Made by a program: the position numbers and the translations under genes. The notes below the pieces were generated by a model, which was not told where the DNA came from, ran no database searches, and saw nothing but the letters and a program-made list of their open reading frames with translations. Below are positions 1 through 11,532 of a stretch of 64,000 nt of DNA, piece by piece. Every line of letters starts with the position of its first letter. The first letter of the stretch is position 1. This DNA is from Macquaria australasica (lineage: Eukaryota; Chordata; Actinopteri; Centrarchiformes; Percichthyidae), in contig SEMN01000271.1 of assembly GCA_005408345.1 (NCBI GenBank), positions 124,001 through 188,000 on the forward strand, given 5' to 3'.

Positions 1-161
1 TATATTTTTCATACTGTAATTCTGATAAACAAAGACCTGCTGCATAATCAAGCACAACAGATGTCAAGTGAGAAATTCAAGTATGTGTAAAAGTGGTTAA
101 CTACCTGTATGTTAGAGGAGGAGCAGCAAATTGTTTTTGTGAACCTGCTGCCCTTTCTTAC

Positions 162-304
162 ATCTGCTGTATTCAGAGTCTTCTGAAGTATCTGGAGAGC
201 TTCTTCTTTTTCACCATGCATGCTGTGGGCTTCCATCTGAATAGCAGCAGCAGCACTCAAGTTGTGTGTTAAACACATTTTCTGGAGATTGGTTTTCACA
301 GCCA
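162..304 (-). CDS. Candidate internal coding exon of an unidentified gene (TPR-like helices)
   Basis: A 143-nt open stretch on the minus strand is bounded by a plausible acceptor (CTGTAG at the high-coordinate end) and a good donor (GAT followed by GTAAGA). It reads as about 47 residues with a clearly protein-like composition, including the segments NLSAAAAIQMEAHSMHG and EKEEALQILQKTL, which look like a pair of amphipathic helices of TPR or similar alpha-solenoid type. It would enter in phase 1 and leave in phase 0. The frame runs on to 48, but the part beyond the donor looks intronic. Downstream exons would lie off the left edge; I could not find an upstream exon at higher coordinates. The gene is not recognised. 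It could be chance, but composition plus both splice signals make a real exon more likely than not. Confidence 0.45.
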
Positions 305-3300
305 CTACAGTAAGTTGAACTAAATAAATTGGATTAAAACAACTTAAGTATTTAATATGAAAGCGGCCTTATGCCTACTCATCATGCAGGAAGTATTCCA
401 AAGTTGTCAGTAACTGATTTCTGTCAATTTACAATCATCTGTCATGAATGAGGGATTAATTTTCATAGGTTTTCACAGATGAGTAATCAGCTTTAATTAC
501 ATGTCTTTTTGATTATAAATCTGAAACCATTAATTGGATTGGTAAATGTATGACAAATAATCTATACTGAATGGCAACAGCACTATAAGCACCACTTAGT
601 TTCCTTTCTCTGTCCAGATGAATGGTCTTCTGAGGTTTATTGATCCCGTATCGCCCCGGACATGTGTCTCATCTGTATGTGTGTTTATGTTTATGGCCTT
701 TTTGCCTCAAATTTCATCTGTCAAAAAAGGATTCCCAAAAGAAAAAACACCAAAATGAACATAATGACTTCACAGAGTGATCCAACTAAGATATATTGCT
801 ATCAGTCAATCCTTCCATGGCCTCTCATTATGGAATTAAGCTTCTGCAGTCATAAAGAAATCTTCATTCGCCCACCACAGTTCTCATACAGTAAATCAAG
901 TTAAAGAAAATTTTAGGTCCAGTGGGTACATTTCATTTTATTATTTATTTATTATTTCCTCCAAAAAACCAATTGCATCATTGCTCAGCATGGACAGCTT
1001 GCTCAATAATTCATACAATTAGTTTTTCTCCTTAAGCAAGCTCTCTTGTTTCAGTAACCTGCCTCAACCTTCGCACTGGCCCCTGTCTTATTAATCAGCC
1101 CCCATCGATTTAGTGTTGAAACTAATTAAAGCCCTGACATGTGCAGTTGATTCCAGACATCTGTGTGTGTCACGAATGCAAAAGCACGCCCTATCTGCCA
1201 CTCTCTAACTCACTGCCACTGACACCCGCAGAGTAACTTGTTCCCCTAACACCAAAGAGAAGTGACGCACTTAGTGTTTTCCAGCAGATTCATTGCCACC
1301 TTAAGACTATGTTTGAATACTAACAAGCCTCTCTAAAATGTTTGTTTCCTTTGTGTTAAAGAAAAACTACAGTATATCACAACTTAACTATTTTTTTCAT
1401 AGCTCTATCAGTCCTATCAGATACGATCACATTGAACTGACCAAAGTAATTGCTAAGATCTTGGAACGTGGCAACATTGCAACAAGTCCTCCAACCCAAA
1501 CGACCACATAGGTTGTTTGTTCCTAACCTCTAATACGACCCACAGGAGCATTATCTAAATTAGAACCCCTACCGGTAGCAGGAGATATGACTCCAAAAAC
1601 GACAAAATAGGTCGTTTGCCAATGACTCCCAGAACGACATATGGTTTCACATGGGACATGAACAGCTTTTTTGGGGAGGACAGTCTCCAACATTGCTAAA
1701 AAAGGGGCATTCAGGTTGCAAACAAGCCGACAGTTTTGCCAGATTAGCTACCATTTTATTTGCAAGTAAAACTGAAAGTGAGCACACCCCTAAGGTTGCT
1801 AATAATCACTCATTGCATAAGAAAACCACGAGTGCACACAACTATGCACAAGTATGGTAGGTCAAAGCTGAACCTGGAAGTCAGTCTGTAAACTATGATG
1901 ACTCTTTGCATTCGATAGTTTGGGTAATAGTTTTACCATTTACCTTTGTTTTTTCTTCCAAACAACTCTAGCTAAGCTCTGTCTGTTAAACCTGTGTGAT
2001 CATCTGACTGCTGATGTTTCTTGCCCCGTTGGATTTCATTGTAGCAATGTTGCCCAAATTTCAGCAATTACTTTGGTGAGAACAGCGCTATTATAAATAA
2101 TACAAATTACGGTAAACACTTTGAAATAAAAATTAGCTTTCTCTTAAAACCTCTTCTCTTAACCAGTTTCTTACTGTGAGCTATTTAGAGTTTAACATTT
2201 GATTCAAAATGTGATGACAGTTGTGGGGGTGTTCCATTATGTTGCCAAGCCACTGTCAACCAAATCTGATCAAAGCACACTCACACAGGCTTGATGAAGG
2301 ATATTAGCAGTTTAGAGGTTTTGAGTGTTAAACTCTTAATAAATGATAACTCAAGATGTTTTTTCCCAGCCCTTTAACTTTGATTGTTGCTAATTTAGTC
2401 ATAAATGATGACTGTTGTGTGTTTTGAAATAAAAAAAAAATTCTCTGCTTTGAATAATAATTGGTGTCTGATATGTTTTGTCTACAAAAAAATTCAATTA
2501 ATTAGTTAAAAAACTTTAACTTCTAGACACAAGATGTCTCCTACTTAGCTGAAAAGTCCACTCTCAGTGTATGTGTATGTACATCTGATAATTGTGTTCA
2601 AATGTGGGGACAGAAAACAATGTCATTCTTATAAATGTGTTTTTATATCATCAAAAAGTACATTCATGTGTTGATAATGTACATTTAGAGCTTAAGTCTA
2701 AAAACAGGTTGTGAAATCAAGCAAACCTATTTCTTAGTTGATTTAAACTCATGGACATTCCTAAACTGTCAAAGACATTTTATTTAGCTTTTAACTGCAT
2801 ATGCATTTAAATATTGTGCTGGTTGTGAAACTGCTGACTCACCTCAACTGTGAAAGGCCACAGACCGCAATAAGCAGTAATGCAATGCACTAATTATCTC
2901 ACATGCGGTACCGAAGAAATTAAGTCAAGGCTAAATAGTTGAGCCTTTGCTCCAGGCTGTTTTACAGTGGCCCCGAGTCTTTTAAAATGTATAGTTTGTG
3001 TAGTAAATGTTCCTTGCCATGATAAACACTCAACACCATTCATTAGGTAGTATAAACACGCATAACTAGACTTCATGCCCCTAAAATGAATATGTGCTAC
3101 TTAAAGTAGCAGTGGTGGGTAAACAATTAGCGTATTCAGCCCTTCAATGATGAAGCTTCCCACTACCCCTATTAAGACATGGCATCTTTATACAGTTTAT
3201 CCCTGCTGTTTTATGAATTCACAATTACACCTCATTAATGTGTCATTTGCATAATTACAAGGAATGGGGACACTATTCACAGTGGGAATACACACTACCT

Positions 3301-4142
3301 TGAAGGGGGGAAAAAAGATGCTACACAGTGTTGTGAGCTGTAGCAGCGGAGATATTTTGATGTTGCATTGTTTATATTTTAAATTGGGTTGATTATTAAT
3401 GAATTTACAGCTCAAAAACTGGGACAAAATTCACTTGTAAGTGCTGTATGGATTTTTGTTCCAGCAATGCCTAACTGACAGCTGGAATTCACAAACCTGA
3501 AGATACCTTTGTTCATATTTTATTTTCCCTAATATTTTCAGCTGCATTAATTCTCAAAATTTAATTCTGTCTCATCATGGGCATGAAATCAGGTGTGAAA
3601 AAGTGATATCTGCAATGAAAGCTATGTGAGAAATTCTGCGAAAGAGCTTATTTGGCCTGCACAGGTACTTTAACCCACCCTCTCTAGGTTATTTGTAAGA
3701 TAAATGAAACCACAGAAACAGATGACAGGTCTTTAGCTCAACTATAAAATGCAATTAACCAGCAAATGAGGCCAGGCAAGCCACTCTGACCATTCAGCAT
3801 GAGCAACAGCTAGAGGGGAAGGAGGAGCATGGTAATTCATACCCAATCTGCAAACTGCTCTGCTGCCTTTACTGGGTTGATAAATAGCATTTGACATTTT
3901 AACTGCTGCTGATTTGGATATTCAAAGTTATTTAATTCAGATTTCTAAGAATTTTGGTCATTGCTTGCTAGCAGAAATTATCATAGATGGCCTCTTTTGT
4001 TGTGGTCTGTTTGTCTGTTTGTTTGTTAAAATAGACTTTTTGTGAAATTGTTCTGAAATGCTCCAGTTCACCCAAAGTTTTACACCACAAGAATGGACTT
4101 TTTAAAGGGTCTGAAACCAGAATTGCTAATGCTCATGTTTTA
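305..4142. other. Non-coding stretch
   Basis: AT-rich sequence with no convincing exon. The only structure noted is a pair of short hairpins near 1497-1519 and 1597-1617, described in the findings. Open frames such as 662-904, 1651-1860 and 3197-3427 show no recognisable protein character. Confidence 0.5.
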
Positions 4143-5062
4143 ACTAGACCAGACAACCACACTAGCGGCTCTGTGAGGCTGTCACAGAGTGTGCCTAAGT
4201 CACAGTGGCGCTGTGATAGTATAGATTTGATTTTTGCAATATTTCTCAACTGAAAGAAACATGACTGAATGAGCTTAGTAATATGAGGTTCAAAGTTCAA
4301 ATGTTGGTCAGAAAGAATACCAAGATTCTTATAGGCCTTGATGTTGCTAGCGAGGGGGCCAATATAGTGACTGACCTCCTTAGTAAAACAGTCAGGGCCA
4401 ATCACAAGGACCTCAGTTTTGTCAGAATTGAAATGGAGGAAATTTTGAGACATCCTATTTCTAACAGAAGCTAGGCAGTCATGAAGGGTGGTAAGGTTAC
4501 TGAGGTTATTAGGTTTAACCGAGTAGTAAAGCTGCATGTCGTCGGCAGAGCAATGGTAAGAGATATCACTGGAGGAGTTAAGCAGATAGCCCAGAGGTAG
4601 CATATATAATGAAAACAGAATAGGTCCAAGGATCGACCCTTGTAGAACCCCACATAAGAGGGGAGGAAGACATGTAATTGTTAATGTGAACATTGAAGTG
4701 TCTGTCAGACAAGTATGAGGAAAACCATTTGAGTGCAGTACCATGGTTGAAATTTGATCTGAGACCATTGATCTTGTCAACAAAGAAATGTAGAAACTTA
4801 TCACAGTCATAAATCAAAGTAAACAAATAAACATTTTGACCTGATGATGGTGCTAGATAAAAAGTCAGGAGATCAACACAGACATCCGGATTCATCCTCT
4901 GGGCACCATGGATATCTGTATCAACTTTTATGTCAATCCATCCAATCCATCTAATAGTTGGTGAGAAATCCGGTAGTTGAGATATTTCAGCCTGGACCAA
5001 GTGGTGGACCAACCAACAGAACGTCATTGCCATCTCTAGACCCATACTGCTAGCATGGCTGA
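4143..5062 (+). repeat. Dispersed repeat R1, copy 1, split by a LINE fragment
   Basis: The ends (about 4143-4215 and 4826-5062) match a repeat present five times in the window. Shared landmarks are a start with 'gcggctctgtgaggctgt', 'gacctgatgatggtgcta', 'ggattcatcctctgggcacc', 'caatccatccaatccat' and 'gatatttcagcctggacca'. The two halves are separated by LINE sequence, so the LINE landed in a pre-existing R1 copy. R1 has no coding capacity, and its class is not assignable from the sequence alone. Confidence 0.7.
4216..4825 (-). mobile_element. Degenerate non-LTR retrotransposon reverse-transcriptase fragment (L2/CR1-like)
   Basis: Read on the minus strand, two overlapping frames joined by one frameshift give the second half of a reverse-transcriptase domain. 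Landmarks in order are a 'GTALKWFSSYLSDRHF' segment, 'GVLQGSILGPILFSLYM' (family form GVPQGSILGPILF), 'CSADDMQLY' (family form CYADDTQLY, so the catalytic Tyr-Ala-Asp-Asp is altered), 'FNSDKTEVLVIGP', and 'KNLGILSDQHLNFEPHI' with the following thumb-like helices. The pattern is that of fish L2/CR1-clade elements. The fragment has no 5' region, no endonuclease and at least one frameshift, so it is dead. It is inserted in repeat R1. Confidence 0.85.
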
Positions 5063-6991
5063 AAAGAGAACTGTTGATTTAGAGAAATCCACAGGATCTG
5101 ATCGTAAAACTTCATGGTAGCCTTTCCATCACTCAGTGTGTCCAGATTATAATCTGCAATATCACTGCAAATCCTGCCTACATTTCATCAGGGAAAATGT
5201 ACAACTCAGTGCGAACCGCCCACCTTCCCTATCTACAAGCAACCCACAAACCCCAGTGGTCGGATACCTTGCCAAGGCCTTTTGTTCTCAGCCATAATAC
5301 ATCTTTATTAGTATAATCCCATTGCTCCTGTGCTTTACTCACACTCCATTAGTCTTTATCCAAATCATGTAGCTACAAACAGACTGTCATTGAAGGCAGG
5401 AGAAATACTCTCCGGACAGCAACGATGGATAATTGCTTTAACTTTTCGACTAACTGTTTAGTGCATCAAGTCTGAAAAGCCTTTGGCAAAGAGACAACAA
5501 GCAGGCCACATTTGGAGCTAGGCACTGAAATGAAAAGCCTCCTTCTGACAGTTACACTGTTTTCATGCGGAAGAAACCTGGCTCTGCTAAGTCCCCATTC
5601 TGGATACAACAGTGTGCACAGGGGTCCTGAGATTTATGGCAGCAGCTCAACGTAGCTGGTGGGGGAAAGTCTTTGGGGGTTTTCACATCCCTCCATTTGT
5701 TTTGCACATTACTGATGTTTCCCTTAATGTGCTCCGAGCATCCCCTTGAGAAGCTTAGATGGGGCTGTTCTCAAGTTCAGGCTTCATTTAGTTTCCCCCC
5801 CCATTCTTCTCTGGAGATAAAACCTGACATACAGACCTCTCTGGCTCTCTTGAGGAGCTATTAATACAGGAAAAAGAACAGAGGAGAGGAGGTGGCGAGC
5901 CCCAAATCCACCTGGCAGACCAAGCACTGCCATGTTTATTTGGATCGTACATGGGAAATGGATGAATAGGCAAGCAATAGCTTTTAGTAATGGTGGCAAA
6001 CTGATGCTTCCAAGGTCCCTGATGAGCAGTGGATCTTTTTGCCAGCCAGAGTTCTCCCTCACTAATCATCATACCCCTAAACATTAATATAACTGTGAAC
6101 TGTTTAAATTGTACATCACCCGGAAAGATTTTCTAACATTGTTGATCATCTTTGATGTACGATCTAGAGTATTTAAGAGAATGTACGATGCAGTAACAAT
6201 AAGTTGGCTTTGCAGCAGTGCATGAAATATTTTCAGCATTCTTAGGATGACAAAAACAACCCCTGAAAAAAATAGGATGTCTCTGCATACACATATCCAG
6301 GCATTTACATATATTTAGTAGTGAAGGTTCATTCTCTAGTTTCTTCTCATAACATTTATATACCATGAACATGCTGTTCAACTTTGAAATACTTTATTAT
6401 TCAGAAATCATGTATTGTGGTGTCAGCAAACAGTGCACTCCTCTGACCTGAATATCTTTTTGTTGTTGGTGGACATGGTGAAAAGGTTCTGCCTTCATGG
6501 TGAATCCAGCTTTCACTGCACAAAGCACTCACACATTGTTGTTTACTTACTATCTGCAGCAGTACCATTAACCTACTGTATTTCCAAGGATAGAAGAAGA
6601 AGCATATTAGGTAAATACATTATTTTCAAATAGCCCCATTTAAGACTGGCACTGCCAGTACCTGATGCTTACTACATTCTCTTTATTCACTTTGGGGAGA
6701 TTAACCTGAGATTCTTTTCTGAAGCATATTGGTGAGCTTATACTTGAAAGCTTTTCTTTTCTTGAAGTGAAACATAATATTTAAAAATACTATATATCTA
6801 TAACCATTGTGGGACATGTATAAGTGGGGCTGGTTGCCGGGGGTATGTTAAAAAGAACTAACAGCCTAATCTCACGCATATATTTATATATATTTACATA
6901 GTAAAACTGATTTTTGACAATTATTGTGATATTATCTTTAATTCTGTACGTTCTTTTTGTGTGTGTGTGTGTGTTGCTGTTGTTGTTGCAG

Positions 6992-7057
6992 TGCTCTCAT
7001 TTTCTAGCAAATCAGTTGGAGACACTGAAACGTCAGCTGGATCAACTCATGAAATGA
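6992..7057 (+). CDS. Weak candidate for a terminal coding exon (leucine-rich coiled-coil tail)
   Basis: Directly after a TTGCAG acceptor, 21 codons run in phase 0 to a TGA. They include 'LANQLETLKRQLDQLMK', with leucines spaced as in a short coiled coil. The acceptor is preceded by TG and TTG repeats rather than a clean pyrimidine tract. No upstream exon was found on this strand, and so short a piece can arise by chance. The gene is unknown. Confidence 0.2.
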   Translation, partial: CSHFLANQLETLKRQLDQLMK

Positions 7058-8259
7058 ATGGCAATCAGCTAGCCAACTCCAGCTGATAAAGAAAGTCTGC
7101 CGGTGTCAGTTGTTATTTCAGCCAGCAAAATCAATGGTCACTGGCTAAAAATAATCTCGTCTGAAGGACCCATTATTACAAACATTATCACAAATTTGGA
7201 AGGGGAAATCTGCCACTGTTACCATTGTGAACTACATACTATGTGTCACTGTAAGGTTACAGGCATAGCAGGTGATCATGAAGGCAAAGGGTCAACTGGG
7301 GGTGCTCATGGTGTATTGTAGTCTGCATTTGTTGTATTTTCACTTAGTCATTTAAGGCCCATCAGTGAAAATTCTCTCTTTTTTTAAATAGTGTCCTTTT
7401 TGCTTATTTGCTTTTAGATTTCCCCAACCAACCCAGGCAAAATACACAATACCCAATTCCATGCAATCTACCTTTGACATCAAAGCATGGATAATACAAA
7501 CTGACACAGCCAGAACAGTCTATAGTATATTCAGCAAAGCACCCTGTCTTGGCCACTCTGCCAGATAACTTTGCCATGCCTCAGTCTCCTCTGGCTAGCC
7601 TCACAATGCCTTAACATAAGGACAATGAAGAGAAGGCGATAAATCTTTATTGAAGCAATTATAGAGCAAATGTTATTTACACCACCTAATTGGGCTTGGG
7701 TATCTCTCTGCTCATAGAAATTAAGGCTCGAGGGGAGTTAAAATGGACACCAATTAATTTTTGCTGACAGAATCAGCAAAACAGCAAATGGCAACAAAGG
7801 GAGATTCCCCAGGAGGTAGTGACTTTAGAGGGAGGTGAGAATAACTCGACTAATGTAGTCACAACATCACACCATTTCCATATAAATAACTTCCAAAGAA
7901 ATAAGAAACTCATTTGCACAGCTGAAAAGAAATCAATTACGGCACCAAACAGGCTAGCTCCATTCCCCTAGACCTTGAAAAGTGCGAATGACATGGTTAT
8001 AGTACATTCTAATGCTTTGCTTGGGTTCTAGTAGAATATGCATAATGTGCACTGACGGACAGGGAGGGGTAATGTCAGCTAGTAAATGTCAAGTACACAT
8101 ACAGGACCACACACAGCTTATTAAAAAGCTGTCACTAGGAGAGAAGAAGCTAACAGGATGTACCAGACTTGATGAGGATTTATTACCCACTGCCATCTTT
8201 ACTAAATGGCATTCTTAGACTCTCTGAGTCTTAAAATAAATCACCCTGCCGATGTGAGT

Positions 8260-8317
8260 GTTTGTGTGGGTGGGTGTGTGTGTGTGTGTGTGGCTGTGTG
8301 TGTGTGTGTGTGTGTGT
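8260..8317. repeat. (GT)n microsatellite
   Basis: Interrupted GT dinucleotide run, the main uninterrupted parts being 8274-8292 and 8296-8317. Confidence 0.9.
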
Positions 8318-9413
8318 TATTGGGTCACTTTTGAAAAGTTGTTTTGTTAGGCATAGATTTTGACAAGGTTAGGAATTACAAAGGGCACAAAGAGTAGCCA
8401 CAGTTTTAACTTCAGTGTCATTGTACAGTAAATCAAATGATCAAGAGTAAATATGGTTAAATACACAGTGCACACAGTCAGTTCCAGCAATCAGGGATGC
8501 CACAGGAGTGAGGGGTACCCTGAATAGTTTAGGGGGCCCAGAGCCAAACAGGGACCCTGTGGTTTACATATTTATTGTTTAAGAGCTCTTAAGTTGGTGT
8601 CATGGGGCCTGCATTTCAAGCACCCTGCAGGCAATTCAAACAAGCTCTTACTCTGACACACACCAGTTTGCTGTTGTAACAGTTCATAAAATAACCTTGT
8701 CTCAGTAACATCACTATTAGAAAAAAGGTGAGGTCTCACCACTTTTCTCACCGTGAAAAGACTGATGTGAATAGACTGCTAGAAATGGGCAGTCATTTGA
8801 CACTGAAGTATTAATACAAGCAGAAGTGGAAAGTATCTCACTCAAGTAAAAATGCTGAAATATTGCTTGGATTTTACTTAAAGCCAGTGTCAATGTGGCA
8901 GTGTATCCCCAGTTTGTGTTTCCACTATACTGCAGCCAGTTTCCACCAGCCTTCTCTTAGATTTGGTCCAGGCTGATGACTTATCCCTTGGGGCCATACC
9001 TTCACCTGCATGGCAAGCCCCAAGGGACAATGTTAACAAAAACATCATAATAAGGACCTGACGAAGCTCTCTACGATTTAGAAAACTGTATATCAGGACT
9101 ACAGCTGCCAAATCCCTTCTCTAGCCCTCCCTGTGTACTTTTTATTCACAGTTACTGTATGTTTCCGAACATAAAAGGAGAACTGGTTCAAAAACCTAGC
9201 ATCAAGTGTGTCACCACCTGATCCATCCAAAGTGAATTAGTAAACATATTTTGAAGGAGACAGGGTGATAAACGGTATAAAATATTAATAAAATACAAAA
9301 CAATAAGAAAAATCGGTGGTCTTATAACTTACATATGAATGTCGCAGAAATCCACTGTAATCATAGCATGGGATGTCATCACAAAAGTGAAATATGCATG
9401 TAGGAAAAGCATT

Positions 9414-11532
9414 AGGGGAATCATCCCATTCCCCTATTGCTCTTTAAAAAGATTAGTAAATAAATACCAAACAATTAAGATTTTTTTTAATGAGTTAGAG
9501 CTGTCTACCTTTAATTTTTTAAATCTGAATAAATTCAGCCTATAGAGCTTGTCACTCACAATTACTGTGATTTAAGACAATGATCACAAGTAGGGCTTGG
9601 CGATAAAATGATAACGATAATTATCGCGATATAATTTTCCTCAAATATAATTAAACCACCCATACACCAGGTGTATGCTCGTTGCCACCTGCCATTAAAC
9701 AGAAGAAGAAGAAGAACAACCAATCATGTTGCAGAAATAGAGGTATGCTTACAGACACAGTGGCTAACAGGCTTGTAGTTGGAGCGGAATAAGCAAAATA
9801 CCGGTACACCGAAGAAAACGCAGCGCCCATGAGCAGCTGAAGCAGGACGAAGCCATCGTCGACAAGAAAGTTCACTCAGCTTCGGTAGTTTAGAGATATT
9901 TTGGCTATTTACAATCCGACAAAAAACAGAGCAAAGACAAGGCAGAAGACACGTGCCAGCTAAGACGGGCAACACCATAAACATGTTTCATGATTTGAAA
10001 CATCATCACCCGTTAGAACACGCAGAAAGTAAGAAATTACAGAACCTCAGATTTGTGCTGTTTGGCAAGTGTTTGTCATGTTCTGACAGTTTAAAACTAC
10101 AAACTACCTGGTTTCTTTAACTTTCACTCAGGAGCAAAAATCAGCCTTTGAACTTGAAAGAAATAATGATTTGACAATTTAAAAATTTCATAATAACATT
10201 TCTGGCCATATCGCCCAGTCCTAATAACAAGGGAAACAGAGTATACTTTTTTGATGTTAATAATATTGCTGCATTGAGGAGAGGGGTTAAAGGGAGAAAG
10301 AGAGAAAGTTGCAAAGCATACTGAAAATCATCATCCCTATTGGCCAGAGGTGGTGGAACCGAACACATCAGTTGGACAGATTGGGAAGTGACAGAGACAA
10401 AGACATTTTATCAAACTCACAATAACATTTCTCTATTTAGCTGTACTGTAGTCATAGTTAGGGCTGCAGTTAGTGTTTTATGAAGCTTGATAAAAACTGT
10501 TTAAGAGATGTTTCTGAATTTTTAGAGTCCCTCTACACTATTCAGAATGGATGCTGAGTCAGTGAGCAGTGCAGCTCCGACACATTTGAAAATAAGTTGG
10601 TATACACAGTACTTCAACCTCTGTCTAACACACACAGCTACATTAAAGATATCATTTACACAAATAAAAATTCATTTTCTGATGTAAGTGTTAAAATGAC
10701 AACTTTTTCATCTGTTTTTATTGGATGCTGGTTTGATTTTACACATTCAATAACTTTAAATTGAAGTAGCCTGCATGTCAGCTGTTTAAAGGATAAAGTG
10801 ATGGAATCCAATCTGCTGAACAAACTGGGAGCCGTCTTCATTTGGAGTAGAAATGAGTGGGGCACCAGTGGGAAAACGCAATATTGTCTGCTCTTCCCTC
10901 ACTGGACAAGGTCAATTAGAGAAGGACATGTATTGGCAATCAAACCTGACACCAAAGATTGACTATGGTGATTATAACCATGCAGATGGGGGGCTTTAAA
11001 GGTTATTAATAATGATTTATGGAATTAATTAAAGATGTAAGATAGGATTCCGTGCTTTAAATACATTATATAAGTCCAGCTGAGGAACATTTACCACTTG
11101 CGGAAACTCCAGTTATAAATGCAATATGTTCTATGACTGGATGGTTTGTCATTTGGGCTGTGGTGGAGTTATGATTATGATTACAGGGAGTGAAGATGGA
11201 TTAGATGAAGAGGCACAACATAAATATCAAATATGAGATTCCATAGATTTATTCTGAATATCTGCATGCATCATATATGACACATGCATTGTCTATTAAT
11301 AAAGACATGGTTTATTATTGGTCTACATTAGATGTCAAAATGTATTTTGTCTCCGTCTTTGCTGAGGTGTGTCTGCGCTTCACCTTATTGGGATTGTATG
11401 TGAGTTTAAATTTATTCAGATTTTAAAAATGAAAGGTAGACAAATCTAACTCATTTAAAAAAGCTTCATTGTTTGGTATTCATTTTCTAAACTTCTTAAA
11501 GAGCATTAGGGGAATGGGGTGATTCCCCTATT
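9414..11532. mobile_element. 2.1-kb element with about 125-bp terminal inverted repeats
   Basis: The left end (about 9414-9537) and the reverse complement of the right end (about 11407-11532) align over roughly 125 bp with high identity. Shared blocks are AGGGGAATCA-CCCATTCCCCT, GCTCTTTAA-AAG, 'aataccaaacaat', 'atgagttaga', 'gtctaccttt' and 'aaatctgaataaatt'. Each terminus can itself fold (AGGGGAAT, six bases, ATTCCCCT). The trinucleotide ATT flanks both ends and may be a target-site duplication. The interior has no recognisable transposase apart from the separately nested hAT derivative at 9591-10223, so this is a non-autonomous or decayed DNA element of uncertain superfamily. Confidence 0.7.
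9591..10223 (+). mobile_element. hAT-type deletion derivative with relic BED zinc finger
   Basis: The ends are imperfect inverted repeats ('tagggcttggcgata' on the left, complement of 'atatcgcccagtccta' on the right) of the kind seen in fish hAT elements. They are flanked by an 8-bp near-duplication: atcacaag at 9583-9590 and ataacaag at 10224-10231. Eight base pairs is the hAT target-site length. Inside, on the plus strand around 9850-10030, broken frames read 'YFGYLQSDKKQSK', then 'RRHVPAKTGNTINMFHDL' and 'KHHHPLEHAES'. That is the BED-type zinc-finger region at the start of ZBED/hAT transposases, with frameshifts and a stop. The catalytic domain is gone. The element sits inside the 2.1-kb inverted-repeat element. 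Confidence 0.8.

Larger units (their letters stand above)
5063..9413. other. Non-coding stretch with microsatellites
   Basis: No gene recognised apart from the weak terminal-exon candidate at 6992-7057. It contains a short (TG)n run near 6958-6974 and a longer (GT)n at 8260-8317. Confidence 0.5.
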
